Assembly (NCBI GenBank): GCA_014904985.1
Contig: MU129056.1
Location: 83,889-147,888 of the forward strand
DNA length: 64,000 nucleotides
Reading direction: 5' to 3'
Origin: Hydnum rufescens UP504
Lineage: Eukaryota > Basidiomycota > Agaricomycetes > Cantharellales > Hydnaceae
The position numbers were made by a program, and so were the translations under genes. The notes below the pieces were generated by a model. It was not told the DNA's origin, ran no database searches, and saw nothing but the letters and a program-made list of their open reading frames with translations. Of this stretch, positions 47,171 to 57,974 are shown piece by piece (within the stretch, counting starts at the first letter, position 1; each line of letters opens with the position of its first letter).

Positions 47171-47539
47171 TCATGGAAGCGGAGGAAGGGTGCACTTTAC
47201 ACCGATGGCAGAGGAACCGGTGGCAGAAGAACCAGCGGCAGAAGAACCAGCAGCAGAAGAACCGGCAGCAGAGGAACCAGCGGCAGAGGAACCGGTGGCA
47301 GAGGAACTGGTGGCAGAGGAACCGGCAGCAGAGGTGCCAATGGTTGAGGAGACAGGGGGAGCAATAAACAATGAGGAAGGCATTGCGTACCATTTATGCG
47401 GAAGGAACGGATGGTCAAAATACAGAGGAAGTGGAGAAGGGACGTACATGCCCTCAGGGAAATTGCAGAGGGCATCAGCGTACGAAACTGTTTGAGATGA
47501 CATGACATCTTTTGTGGGGGACGAGCCATTACAGAACAT
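47171..47539 (-). CDS. exon of unknown protein with Gly-Ser-Ser-Ala repeats
   Basis: The frame reads MSSQTVSYADALCNFPEGMYVPSPL…FDHPFLPHKWYAMPSS and then nine pentapeptides (AAGSS/ATGSS) encoded by a 15-bp minisatellite at 47205-47345. It may be an upstream exon of the gene at 44.05-46.5 kb. The plus strand is also open (AEEPA repeats). Confidence 0.4.
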   Translation of the reverse strand: MFCNGSSPTKDVMSSQTVSYADALCNFPEGMYVPSPLPLYFDHPFLPHKWYAMPSSLFIAPPVSSTIGTSAAGSSATSSSATGSSAAGSSAAGSSAAGSSAAGSSATGSSAIGVKCTLPPLP

Positions 47540-47599
47540 GGCAGGAGCTTTGTTGAAACCTATGGATACGATGAGTTAGTGATGGACAATTAGATTATG

Positions 47600-48850
47600 A
47601 AATGGTCTTACCAGCTGATATGGCGTCGGCCTCAGATGTGAATGTGCTAAGTAGGATGTGGACTGAGGCAAAGGAAGTCGACACATCGAGACCATCTCTG
47701 GTCATGTCCTTGATCGAGTAGAACCTGATCTTTGACATCGCGTCATTGCACTCGGTCTCCAGCACGTAGCCTGAGTGCTGATGTCAATGATCTTAGCAGG
47801 GTCAATAAATTCTCTCAGTTGTAAAGACTTACTTTATCATGCCACCAAATTGTGGTCAGGGGCACTCCGATATGATGGCAAAAAACAGCCAGATATCGCA
47901 TTCCAATCTCCCAAGCGTATAATGGGAGGTCGACCCATGCACGGGCGAAAAAGCCATATGCACCATGGGAATTGTATTGAGAATAAAGAATGTCTTGCTT
48001 GTGCTCATTGGACTCACTTGGACCTTCGAGGTTGACACCTTCGCCTTGGTTCTGGCCTTTTTCTTGTTGGCATTGGGGGCCATAATCACCTTGGGATCTA
48101 CCAAGGTGCTATGTCTCCTCACAATGGAGACAACACTAGGGAAAAAAGGGTATCAATCATGGTTCACCCGGAGACCACACACTCCAAGGGGTACTCGGAT
48201 GTGCAGTCTCTCGGCTATGAAACATGCACACCTGTTGGGGTCGGGGTTGTAGTAGTAGTGACTCAATGCCAGCACATCTGGCAACACCCGGAATCTCGGC
48301 CTTTGGTGTGTTGCAGAATGTGGACTGAGACTGGGCATTGCGAGTATGATGGGATATACACTCATACTACACAAGACAGGATTAAACACTCAATTAACAT
48401 TCCAAGGCCCCAGAGTACTTGGCAAATTTCAATGGGACAAGTCAATGTCTAGGTATGAATGTATTCAAATGAAGCAGCAGCTGAATGCAAATTCAATGCA
48501 AAATGGATGCAATAACATGGCTTCATCGACCAAAAAAATTGACGATGCTCGTCCCGTCAGCGCAATGATAATGGTAAGAATCGTAGGGCAGCAGAGAGAT
48601 AGACGATCGGACATGGATGTGACACTGGAGAATACAGTCACCCCATGATAACATCTTCCATCAGCTGGGATGGGGACCCACATTCATGTGGTGGCGGAGC
48701 ATCTCGAATGACACTGCCACATCCGATAGAGCTTCTATGTGCCACAAGGTCTGAGCTCCCAGTGCGGGCATGCCACTTGCTGCCGGACCTCCCTTTACTG
48801 GTGTACGCTGAGGTAAAGTCCAGGACCACTCACTACATACCCTAGCCATC
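47600..48850 (-). CDS. uncharacterised Agaricomycete gene (several exons)
   Basis: The minus strand reads RFRVLPDVLALSHYYYNPDPNRCACF with LHIRVPLGVCGLRVNHD (48153-48320). It then reads RRHSTLVDPKVIMAPNANKKKARTKAK and FFILNTIPMVHMAFSPVHG…YTLGRLECDIWLFFAIISECP followed by TTIWWHDK (47850-48122). This block order is familiar from mushroom genes of unknown function. An exon upstream (48661-48849) contains SEWSWTLPQ and MLRHHMNVGPHPS. Exon borders are uncertain. It lies directly upstream of, and on the same strand as, the 44-47.5 kb genes and could be part of one large gene. Confidence 0.5.
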
Positions 48851-48859
48851 CTTCATTAT

Positions 48860-50540
48860 GTATAATCACCTCATTAGGTACCCTAATACAGTCTTCTCCC
48901 TTATCCGGGTGTCACTGCCTCATTAATAATATGGTGAAACAATGAATTCTTGCTTACGCATCTCCACTGATGTCACAGGAGCTAGTTGTATGGAGACTCA
49001 CTCAAACTGTTGGCAAACTGCGCCAATTACTGAATTACGTAATCGAGACCTTGAGAGAATGCCAACGACGTTGTCGCGCTCACTGCCGAGTTACATAATT
49101 GTAGTCTTCCCGAGGTCCCCCACTATAGGGGGTGGCCCTACATTAGCTACTTGTGTGTTTGAAGGATCAGATGGTGGTGCACTCATATCTCTAGCAAATA
49201 TCGCCCTCCAATGAGGATTCAGTGTGCGCGAGAGAAAAATTGGGCAGGATGCGGAAAAAAGAATAGGGAGAAAGTAGCAAGGAGATCCTGTACTTATATA
49301 CCCATGGCCTTCGGATCCTGTGGTAACCTAGCTGTGGTCCCTCATACTAGAGACTCTGCAGTGACTCTGCCACCTCAAGTATGACTGAGTCAGGAGGCAG
49401 ACAGCCTTTATGTGAGAGACTATCCACATGGAGTGTCTCGCACGCCAGATGCGGTGGCTACAGAATGGACATGATCCGTGTGGCAGAAGAAATGGACGCA
49501 GTCTGTGTGGTGGAAGAAACGGACGCGGTCTGTGTAATACATGCCTTCATTAAACATCAAGTTAACAACCCCACATGGGGCGATTGATTTCATATAGATC
49601 TGACCAGATTCTTGGTCCTGCAATGGCTTCCTTGATGTCTGCCCCTATTTTCTGTTTTTGGATTCAGTCAACATTCAGGCTCTGGACTTGTGGCTGGCCA
49701 AGCTGAAAAAGCTGTCTCCGCTTATAAGATGAGGTTGAAGACCCACAAAATTCTAACACTGAACACGGGGGGTCAGAGTATGATGCAAATGAAAGCAACA
49801 GCGACAGTGCCGATGATGGTATTTAATTCAAGTTTTTCATAGTAATGTAAAGATGTGGGCCACATGTGCCATTAATATGCAGCTAAAAATGTGTGACATC
49901 GTAAGTGACTTGTGACCGACCCCTGTCCCTGTGAGTAAAAATGGTACAGAGGTGTACTTGAACCTTCACCCTATAGGGGAGTCCTCAAGTACACCACCAC
50001 ATGCACCAAACACCCAGCATCTGCGTGCTATGTACTTTAGCCCCATGAGCCGCCTCCTGGTGAAATTGTTCTTTGTGCCACTGATTTTGGCCTCCAAACT
50101 CCCGGGAAACCATGCTAGGTGGGTCTCAAAAATCTCAAAAGTTTCCCAGTGAGAGTGTGTAGGCTATCAACCTGAGTGACGGGGATCCTCTGAAGACTCA
50201 AGTCCTTTTTGGAACTTTTAAAAAGAAAGCCTCATGGTGCTGTCATCACACCACTCCTTGCCTCAGACTTATCGACTTCTATCATTAGGGTGTTTCATGA
50301 TAGAGCCCAAAACGAACCTCAAAGCACCGTTTTGGAGACCAACTGTATTTATTTTGAGTAGTCTTTGGTACTGTTCTGACATTTGTTTTTGCTATTGTGA
50401 AAGACCATTTGAATCCATTCTCTTTCATCCTGTGGCAAAAAACAGCCCCAATGTATTGATTGTAGTTGACTTGGCTCAATTCAGTTGAGTCAGTCTCAGA
50501 CCTGACCATCATGGAACCAAATTATCTCACGGAGCTCGTA
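48860..50540. other. no recognised gene
   Basis: Several short frames on both strands without familiar motifs, and a two-copy 30-bp repeat near 49481-49537. Confidence 0.4.
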
Positions 50541-50795
50541 TCCAACCTAACTTGCTGATCACAGCCTGCCTGCATTGGGCACATTCTTTCTGTATTCCTA
50601 CTCCAAACCAACTCACTGATTGCAGTCTGCCTGCATTGGGCACCCTCTTCTTTCTGTGTTCTTACTCCAAACCAACTCGCTGATCACAGTCTGCCTGTGT
50701 TGGGCACCCTCTTCTTTCTGTGTTCTTACTCCAAACCAACTTGCTGATCGTGGCCTGCCTGTGTTGGGCACCCTCTTGCTGTGTTCCCAAGGTCA
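50541..50795. repeat. 64-bp minisatellite, array 1
   Basis: Four copies of CTGCCTGCATTGGGCACCCT…TGTTCTTACTCCAAACCAAC…GCTGATCACAGT. The array ends 17 bp before the ATG at 50812. The same unit recurs at 53130-53425. Confidence 0.92.
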
Positions 50796-50811
50796 TTGCC
50801 ACGATCCCACA

Positions 50812-51640
50812 ATGGCTGGGACAGTTGATGTGACTCCTTGTGCTGCTCTCGCTACACTGGCAGACCACTCATCCCAATTAGGGCCAAATGCAACATTCAC
50901 TGGTCCAATCGACGTTAACAGACCCATCACCTTGCCTGAAAACTTGCTAGATGCAGTTGACTATGGGAATAGAAGCCACCACTTGAGCAGCGCGTGCCCA
51001 AGCCGCTGACTCCCTAGTCAGAGCAGAGTTGCAGTGAACTTGTCATCCCAAAAGCAAGGGCCTTACAAAGACAAGGATGTTCTTCTTCTATCCCTTCAAC
51101 TCCTGGGATATCTTTCAAAATCTCCATATCTATGTCAGGCATTTTACAAGCCGCGGCCAAATCCCACGCCAACACATTCATCTTCCACTTTGTCTCAATC
51201 TGATCCTCCTTCAGACCCTTCGCGTCCTTCAATGAATATATTCTCCCTCGTCAAACACTTTGCCTTCAGACCATCTCCCTCAGAGCTGCAATTACCCTGT
51301 CTTCCCAACAAGATCCAATACTGGGGCGGCATCATTATGTGCAACGCATGTCACAAGGATGAGGGCCAAGGTGGTATTAGGCAATGCACAAATATGACTT
51401 ATGGAAAATGGGAGAAGACTCCTTGCAAGTTTGCCAAGTGCTGGAGATGCAGAAAAGTGAAGTACCGATGCTGGCACAACATCACCAGGCCCAGCAGCCC
51501 AGTTAACCCAGAGCCTCGTTACGCGCATATGTTCTACGCGATCTGGACGTGTTGCCGCCACATCTATGGTGGGACCATCAAACTCTTGCCCACCAGTATC
51601 TGGTCCTCCTACCACACCTGCCAAATCTATGGGTGTTGAT
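50812..51640 (+). pseudogene. MYND-type zinc-finger protein, truncated
   Basis: Blocks in order: LLLSLQLLGYLSKSPYLCQAFYKPRP (51076-51150), a Ser/Pro/Thr linker, NIFSLVKHFAFRPSPSELQLP, IQYWGGIIMCNAC and GGIRQCTNMTYGKWEKTPCKFAKCWRCRKVKY (51310-51460). This is the order of a mushroom MYND family. MYND fingers use paired CxxC knuckles to bind proline-rich partners. Here the second Cys of the first knuckle is Tyr (CTNMTY) and the frame runs into unrelated sequence after KVKY, so the C-terminal half of the finger (YCSxxCQxxxWxxH) is lost. The start at 50812 follows the minisatellite and is uncertain. Confidence 0.65.
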
Positions 51641-52401
51641 GAGCATGTTCGCGGTGGTTGGAATTGAGTTATGGGAATGCTGCGCCCAGCCACCCCCGCA
51701 ATCCTTGTGGTCAGCGCCACCCTCAACACATGGACTACCTCAACAACCTTCCCCTGTGTCGACGGATTCATCATTGACCTCTCATCTGCTCCAATCCCTT
51801 CACATCTCCCTTACAGGCTACTTCTCGCAAGAGTTAACTCTCAATACCTTGTGGACATCCCCAACAAACTATGTACTCAGTCCACTGAGCAGACCAGCTT
51901 TGGAGTGTGGACGAGTAAGGCAGGAAGCTGTGCATCAAGCCATACGCCAGTCACTGGTGCATCCTTGCTTCGTTCCTATTGTCCATACCATCTTCCGCAC
52001 TTCAGTCCCATTGGGGAATACACGTGTCGAATTAGAGTATAGCGAGGGATGAGGGTCAAACAATGGGATGGATATTGATAGTCAACAAGGTCAGTTTCAT
52101 TTCTTTTGTGATGTTTTCATGGTTAACATGGTTCCCCTTTGTGGTCCCGACAGCATGACTGAACCAAGACCTTCTCCAACATACATTTTTTCCTCACGTA
52201 TATTCCCAATGAGCCACACTCGCTGATACAGTGATGGGGTGGGGGTTTCTCATACATCGACCACTTCTTTTTCTTCCTCAGTAGTTCACCATATGTGTTT
52301 GTCTGTCATCCTGGCTCTCCAAATCCAAAGTAAAGCATATATTTCCACACACATGGATTGTAAGCAAGGGGGTGCATTGCATAATACAGAAACCATGAAA
52401 A
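51641..52401. other. no recognised gene
   Basis: Frames at 51549-52052 lack motifs. This may be decayed 3' sequence of the MYND gene. Confidence 0.4.
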
Positions 52402-52638
52402 TCAGTCTGCAGCAAGCAACCTGCCAATTCCAGCAACCAATCTATTGTATTTCTCTTCTGCAAGACTTAAGTCATCCTTGCATTGACTGAGTTTTCCCTG
52501 AAGACTACTAAGTTCCATGTGAAGTGCAGCATTCTCTGCCTCCAAGCAATGGACCCTGACTCCCTCACGTGTCTCCGCTTGGGAAGCACTGGGGGAGGGT
52601 GGGGGAGATTGGGAGAGAAGACGGGGTGAGGTCAACAA
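52402..52638 (-). CDS. possible exon with coiled coil
   Basis: After a Ser/Pro-rich start, about 45 residues (EAENAALHMELSSLQGKLSQ, CKDDLSLAEEKYNRL) have a heptad pattern. No other exon is secure. Confidence 0.3.
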   Translation of the reverse strand: MLTSPRLLSQSPPPSPSASQAETREGVRVHCLEAENAALHMELSSLQGKLSQCKDDLSLAEEKYNRLVAGIGRLLAAD

Positions 52639-52639
52639 G

Positions 52640-53129
52640 TCGCGAGGCGGGATGGGCGGTTCATCACTCGCAAGGGGGCCGGTAGCAGCGACATCATCAA
52701 GGCCAGACCAGGCTAAACACCATAGCCATTAGAACACACTAGGGAAGACATCCTGTCACTTACCCCAGAATCCACATCAGTTAGACTTCGCACATCTAAA
52801 AAATCCCCTGCCCCTAGTTGCTGGTTTTTTGGAGTGATAATGGGCCGCTGCAGTGAATCATCAATGATGTGTGAGGGGAAATTTGATCAGTTTACGAATG
52901 AGGCTGGGGGTCCTCTGCACAATGGCAGACAAGCTGGCCAGAATGGTACCTCAGCTGCGAATTGTGGTCGGGCATTTCAGTTTTGTACAATGGACTCGTT
53001 CGGTCGATGGCACAACTCAGGCAGGCTGGGTAGTACTATTGACTCAACTGAGGTGAGAACAAAGAGAGTTCAGTGACCTCCGAGTCGAACGCGGTGATGG
53101 ATCCAAATTACAAATCAACACTATGTGTC
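52640..53129. other. no recognised gene
   Basis: Short frames only. Confidence 0.4.
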
Positions 53130-53425
53130 CACATTCTCACTCCAAATCAACTCACTGATCACTGCCTGCCTGCGTTGGGCACCCTCCTCCCTCTGTGTTC
53201 TTACTCCGAACCAACTTGCTGATTGTGGCCTGCCTGCATTGGGCACCCTCCTCTCTCTGTGTTCTTACCCCAAACCAACTTGCTGATCACAGTCTGCCTG
53301 CGTTGGGCACCCTCCTCTGTGTTCTTACCCCAAACCAACTTGCTGATCGCAGTCTGCCTGCATTGGGCACTCCTTGTTCTGCGTTCTTACTCCAATCCCA
53401 ACTCACTGATCATGGCCTGCCTGTG
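53130..53425. repeat. 64-bp minisatellite, array 2
   Basis: Five copies of the unit seen at 50541-50795 (one shortened to 60 bp). It again lies just upstream of a gene, the KDZ transposase beginning about 53.5 kb. Confidence 0.92.
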
Positions 53426-55477
53426 TTGTGTGTCATCTACACTTTTTAACACCCCATGTTTGCCAGCACTAACAAAGGTTCTGCACCATGGCCCACCTAT
53501 TTGTGTCCCATTCTACTCATGCTTCACTGCCCGGAATTGTGCCAGTAATCCAAAATGAACTCAACTGTAAAATGATTGATTCGTCAACAAACAAGTTCTA
53601 CTCCCTCCGCATTGTCTTCCCAGATCTCTGCCAATTCTTCTTCATCTACTCTTCATCCCAAACGACAGTGTTCCAAATATCCAATCGCTGAAGTTGTAGG
53701 CTCAGGGCCAAATGGAGTAATTACTACACTGTCAAACCAGCAGACATCCAATCTTCCTGCCGTCAAAGTGACTGAGCGATCAACATTTATTGAATCCCAC
53801 CACTTAGACATCAATTTCGAGCCGGAAATGGCACCTGAGGCCAATGTATGTGTTGTCCAAGACAAACTATCTCGTCATGCATGGTGGAAACACGCACAGG
53901 CTTGTTGGTGGGGTGACGATGTCCTCCCATCACTGATTCGTCCTTTTATGAGGTTTCAAAGAGAACAGAACACTGGGGCCCAGGTTGATTCCATAGAACC
54001 CTGTATGTGTTCACAGCGTCATCACATACTGAAGATCGTTTGTGTGCATATGGAATATTTGGAGGACATTGATTTGGTTGTTTGCTCTCGTCGCCCTGCA
54101 GCAATCCAGCTTGTGAGCCAGGGATTGTTCCCATGCTCTCCATTGGCTCCGACTTTGGCTGTGAGCATGGATATGTTGGAGTTTGTATCAGATCTCTTTG
54201 TAAATATGGCACCTAATGAATGAGCCTGGGCAGCAACCCTTACGAAATATCTAAAGGCTCATGGCCATGAATTTGCAACTGGGGATTCCCTTTGTCGACA
54301 ATTTGCCAACGCTCTTGCCCACTATCAAGTTCTTGTTAGACTGGTGAAGGCAGAGATGACAAAATCATCAATTCTTTTTGTGAATCATTGAACTCCACTC
54401 TGTCCTCTGATCGCCCTCCTACCCCTGCACTCGATGAAAAAACCTCGATCCCAGCTCGAGTATATCTGAATGCACACAATTTCACCGGGCCTACTAAAGT
54501 TGATGGTGCCCTGGAGTGTCCAAGTGCATACTTGCAATCACGCTGTGCTCTTTGCTTCGGAGGGAGGCATGTGGCTGATCTTCAGGCCACTGTCATTGTT
54601 TGCATAGATGCAAACTTTCAACTCAAATGCAACCATGACAAAGACTGGAGAAAAGGCTTTGAGGGTCAGACAGGTGCCCGGGACCCAGAGATATTCTCTC
54701 CAAGGGCAGTTGAGCTTCTGCAGGCAGACCTTGATGATATGGCTGCCAGGATCAATGAGGTTCGACCAACAAAGAGTCCAGCTGGAGCAGGCAGGAAGCG
54801 AAAGGCAGATGAGTTGGTGGAGGATGATAGAAACGGGCCATGCGATGATGATTCCATTGAACCAGGAATGAATATTCCAAATTCTGTTCTTGACACCTGC
54901 GGTGACTCATTCATTGCAGCTGACGGTGATCGCATCAAGGCTTCCACTCAGCGCTTTGATGACACAGGGCTAATGGCTATGCTATGTCGGCATGATAGTC
55001 CAATATACATTGCCAATAGGCTATTGCACGGGGTCCCCGTGGGGGAATTTAGGACATCCCGCCCCGCGGGGTTGAAAACCCGCCCCCGTGACTCACGGGG
55101 GTAGAAGCCGCGGGATACATGACGGGGTTGAAAAACCCAAGGAGAACCCGCGGGAAACCCACAGGACAATATCCTCATCCTATTCTGTATATGGCCCATA
55201 GTAAGAGGCCAGAAGATTATTTAACATTTATTTATTTATTTATTATAATTATATACAATATAAGTCAGATTTCACATGGGGGCCTTGGCCATGTTCTCAT
55301 CGGGTGAGTTTTCATGCAAGGAGGGGCAACAGGATGTGTGGCTCCAAGGATAGGGTGGCATTCGCGTGGGTTTTGATCGGGTGTTCATATCGGGTTGCAG
55401 GTGGCTGCGCAGGTCCGTGTTTCGCCTTGGACCTTGGCTCTGTTCTTGTCGTGGGGTTTCATAGATCGAGAGGACAC

Positions 55478-56522
55478 CTAGAATGATTAAGAATACATTA
55501 GTTTTAGAAAAAACAGAAGTAGTGCCCAAAGAGCAGCTACTGCTGCTCTTTGGGCACTGTTGAACTTACAACTATTACCACACACCCGCCGCAGCGGGTG
55601 TGTGGTATGAGATTAAGTCCATTGTCGTGTTCAAGACTCAGGGCTTGGGCGGCTGCGCATCGAATTTTGTGTTGAGGGCTCGTGCATGTCGTTGTTGGGC
55701 GGGTTTTCGCTTAGGGAAGGGACCTAGAACAATGATAAATAATATGAGTAAAAAAAAGAAAACAGAGGGGTGCCAAAAGAGCAGCTCCTGCTGCTCTTTT
55801 GGCACCGGTGGGATTAGACATACCTGATGTCACCACACACCCGCCGAAGCGGGTGTGTGGGTGCTGTATCTGATTTGTCATCGTGTTATAGCTCGCTGAT
55901 ACTCGGGGGTTGGGGGCTGGGTGGCTGCGTGCTCCATATTTTGCCATAGGCATTGTCTCTGCTTTGATTGGGGCGGGGTTTCGGGGAGGGAGAAAGAGCC
56001 TAAAATAGTGGATACGTTAGCAAAAAAAATAATACAAGCAATGCCAAAAGAGCAGCTGGTGCTGCTCTTTTGGCGTCGTGGTACACCCCATGAAGAAAAT
56101 ACTCACCTAATATTGCCACACACCCGCTTCAGCGGGTGTGTGGCACCGTATTTGAGGCCTCGTTTTATTGGTGGCGGATAGTCGATCATTGGGGTCTCGC
56201 GTGGCTGCGCGCACTCGCATATTTCGCCCTGGTAATCGTCATCGTCAGTTCTGGCAGGTGCTGGTGCGGGATTCGTGCGGGTCTGTCGATTGAGTGTGAC
56301 CTAGAATAATAAATACATTAGTAAAGAATGAAAAACAATACACTTACCTACACCCCCGCCACAGCGGGTGTGTGGTGCCTCCTCTTTTCTGGTATCATCG
56401 TCGTCGGTTCTGGCGGGTGCTGGTGGGGGGTTCGTGTGGGTCTGTCGATCGAGCGCGATGCGATGACCTAGAATAATAAATACATTAGTAAAAAAAGAAA
56501 AAAAAACATACAGTAAGTTTAC
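55478..56522 (-). other. left arm: five intron-like segments in a minus-strand module series
   Basis: GT…AG segments on the minus strand: 56468-56522, 56301-56347, 56000-56106, 55724-55823 and 55478-55569. Donors are GTAAAC, GTAAGT, GTGAGT, GTATGT and GTAAGT. Acceptors are TTCTAG or TTTTAG, usually preceded by CTAAT/CTAAC about 15 nt upstream. The last three contain palindrome A. Exon-like segments between them stay open in a phase for long stretches. They share the motif [18 protein letters not shown] (56.38-56.46 and 56.22-56.30 kb) and end in palindrome B. Splicing is inferred from signals only. Confidence 0.6.
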
Positions 56523-57770
56523 TGAGGCACCCAGGAATTTGGGCCCCACATGTGAATCCATGCCAATGGCATTGGAAGCCTCATTGATATTAGCACCCGT
56601 GGCTTCACAAATGGCCGAAAGTGCATTAATCGAGGAGATTCTCCATTAGTGGAGAAGAAGAGGTTGCGACCGCGAGCTTGGCGGACAATGTCCTCCCGAC
56701 CAGGCTCGTAGATAGGAACGTTGTAATCAGGTGAATTCCATGCATCAATACGTGCCTGGTTGAAGTCAACTTTCCTTGGTCTTGATATTGGCATTTGCCG
56801 GCATCGAAAGTCGTTCTACAACCACCAAGGGATCGAACGACAGAAAAGCAGGACCACATACCTGCTGCGGCGGGTGTGTGGTCATACGAGGTAAGTATTT
56901 ATCCTTTACATACATCCACGCAAAAAGAGCAGCAATGGCTGCTCTTTTTGCGTTGGTTTTAAATTTTAACTGACATTATCCTAGGTCATCGCCTGAACCA
57001 GAACCGGCAAATGAACACCCCCCCAAACAACAATCCGCAGAATGAGAACATGCCAAATGGCAGTTTTCAAGACAATAACCCACCAAACGATGATCTGCTG
57101 AACGAGTACCACACACCCGCCACGGCGGGTGTGTGGTAACATAGGTAACTTTTCGTTTGATTGCAATACCTATGGTGGCGCAAAAAGAGCAGCGAAAGCT
57201 GCTCTTTTGCGCCGTTATTATTATTATTCTTAACTAACATATTACTTTATGATAGGTCTCCCCATCATCCACACGAGCCCCGAGCAAACACCTGACCCAA
57301 TGCCCACACTGCGGCACCCCACAAAACGAACACCCACCTGGTAAATGAAAACCCCCAAACAAAAAGGAATACCACACACCCGCTGCGGCAGGTGTGCGGT
57401 ACTATATAAGGTGAGTTCCCCCCCCTCGGTAGATACACCCGCACAAAAAGAGTGAAAGCGGTTCTTTTTGTGCCGGTTTTACAACTTAAGCAACTAACAT
57501 TTTTCTTTTTAAACTGTAGATGTTCCTAATCCGCGCGAGACCACGGTATCATCCCCGGCCCCCGTGAATCGATTCGAACGAAACCCCATGCGACCCCCAT
57601 ACGAAAAAACCAGACACGAGCCCATATGGACCCCTCGATTGACACGAGCAGCACAATACGAGTACCACACCTGCTAGAGCGGGTGTGGTACTACAAGGTT
57701 TTTTTTTAAATTAATTCTGTATATGTAAGTGGCGCAAATAGGGCAGTGCAAGCTGCCCTTTTTGCGTCAC
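55521..57770. repeat. palindrome family A (seven copies)
   Basis: Copies at 55521-55558, 55769-55806, 56041-56076, 56918-56953, 57177-57213, 57441-57473 and 57729-57770. Stems of 11-17 bp follow the pattern GCCAAAAGAGCAGC / GCTGCTCTTTTGGC with 4-nt or slightly larger loops that differ between copies (TACT, TCCT, TGGT, AATG, GAAA). Stem variants change on both sides together (CCCAAAG/CTTTGGG, CCAAAAG/CTTTTGG, GGGCAG/CTGCCC). Each lies within an intron-like segment. Confidence 0.9.
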
Positions 57771-57924
57771 TTTTGACTTATTCTAGATCATCCGACTGAC
57801 ACCACCCACTGAACCCCCTGCACCTGTGAGACCCCCATATGAAAAACCGGGCACGAGCCCGTACAGACCCCGCCGTCGAAATAAAACGAGGTACCACACA
57901 CCCACTGGGGCGGGTGTGTGGTAC
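55576..57924. repeat. palindrome family B (nine copies)
   Basis: Copies at 55576-55607, 55831-55863, 56115-56144, 56351-56373, 56852-56883, 57107-57138, 57370-57401, 57661-57692 and 57891-57924. The stem is TACCACACACCCGC / GCGGGTGTGTGGTA with a 4-nt variable loop (CGCA, CGAA, TTCA, CACA, TGCG, CACG, TGCG, TAGA and a larger one). Each marks the end of an exon-like segment. Spacing between neighbours is 230-290 bp within each arm. Confidence 0.92.
56519..56794 (-). CDS. central ORF of the hAT-like element
   Basis: 91 codons: [20 protein letters not shown], then an acidic/Arg segment, ending [10 protein letters not shown]. It lies at the orientation switch and would be the first exon of the minus-strand series. 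A plus-strand frame (56776-56890, ending PHTCCGGCVVIR at a GTAAGT) overlaps its start, giving a head-to-head pair. No transposase motif or known domain is seen. Confidence 0.4.
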   Translation of the reverse strand: MPISRPRKVDFNQARIDAWNSPDYNVPIYEPGREDIVRQARGRNLFFSTNGESPRLMHFRPFVKPRVLISMRLPMPLAWIHMWGPNSWVPQ

Positions 57925-57974
57925 TAGAATGTATGTTTCATTTTTCAATCTGATGTATATATCTTTGATCCTAG
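56891..57974 (+). other. right arm: five intron-like segments in a plus-strand module series
   Basis: GT…AG segments on the plus strand: 56891-56984, 57145-57255, 57411-57519, 57698-57786 (weak donor GTTTTT) and 57931-57974. Branch-like CTGAC/CTAAC and CTAG/GTAG acceptors are visible. The first four carry palindrome A. Exon-like segments are Asn/Pro/Arg-rich (NQNRQMNTPPNNNPQNEN; RPPYEK repeated at about 57.59 and 57.83 kb) and end in palindrome B, read here as YHTPxxAGVW. Stops within some modules mean that either they are not all coding or the module borders differ. Confidence 0.6.
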
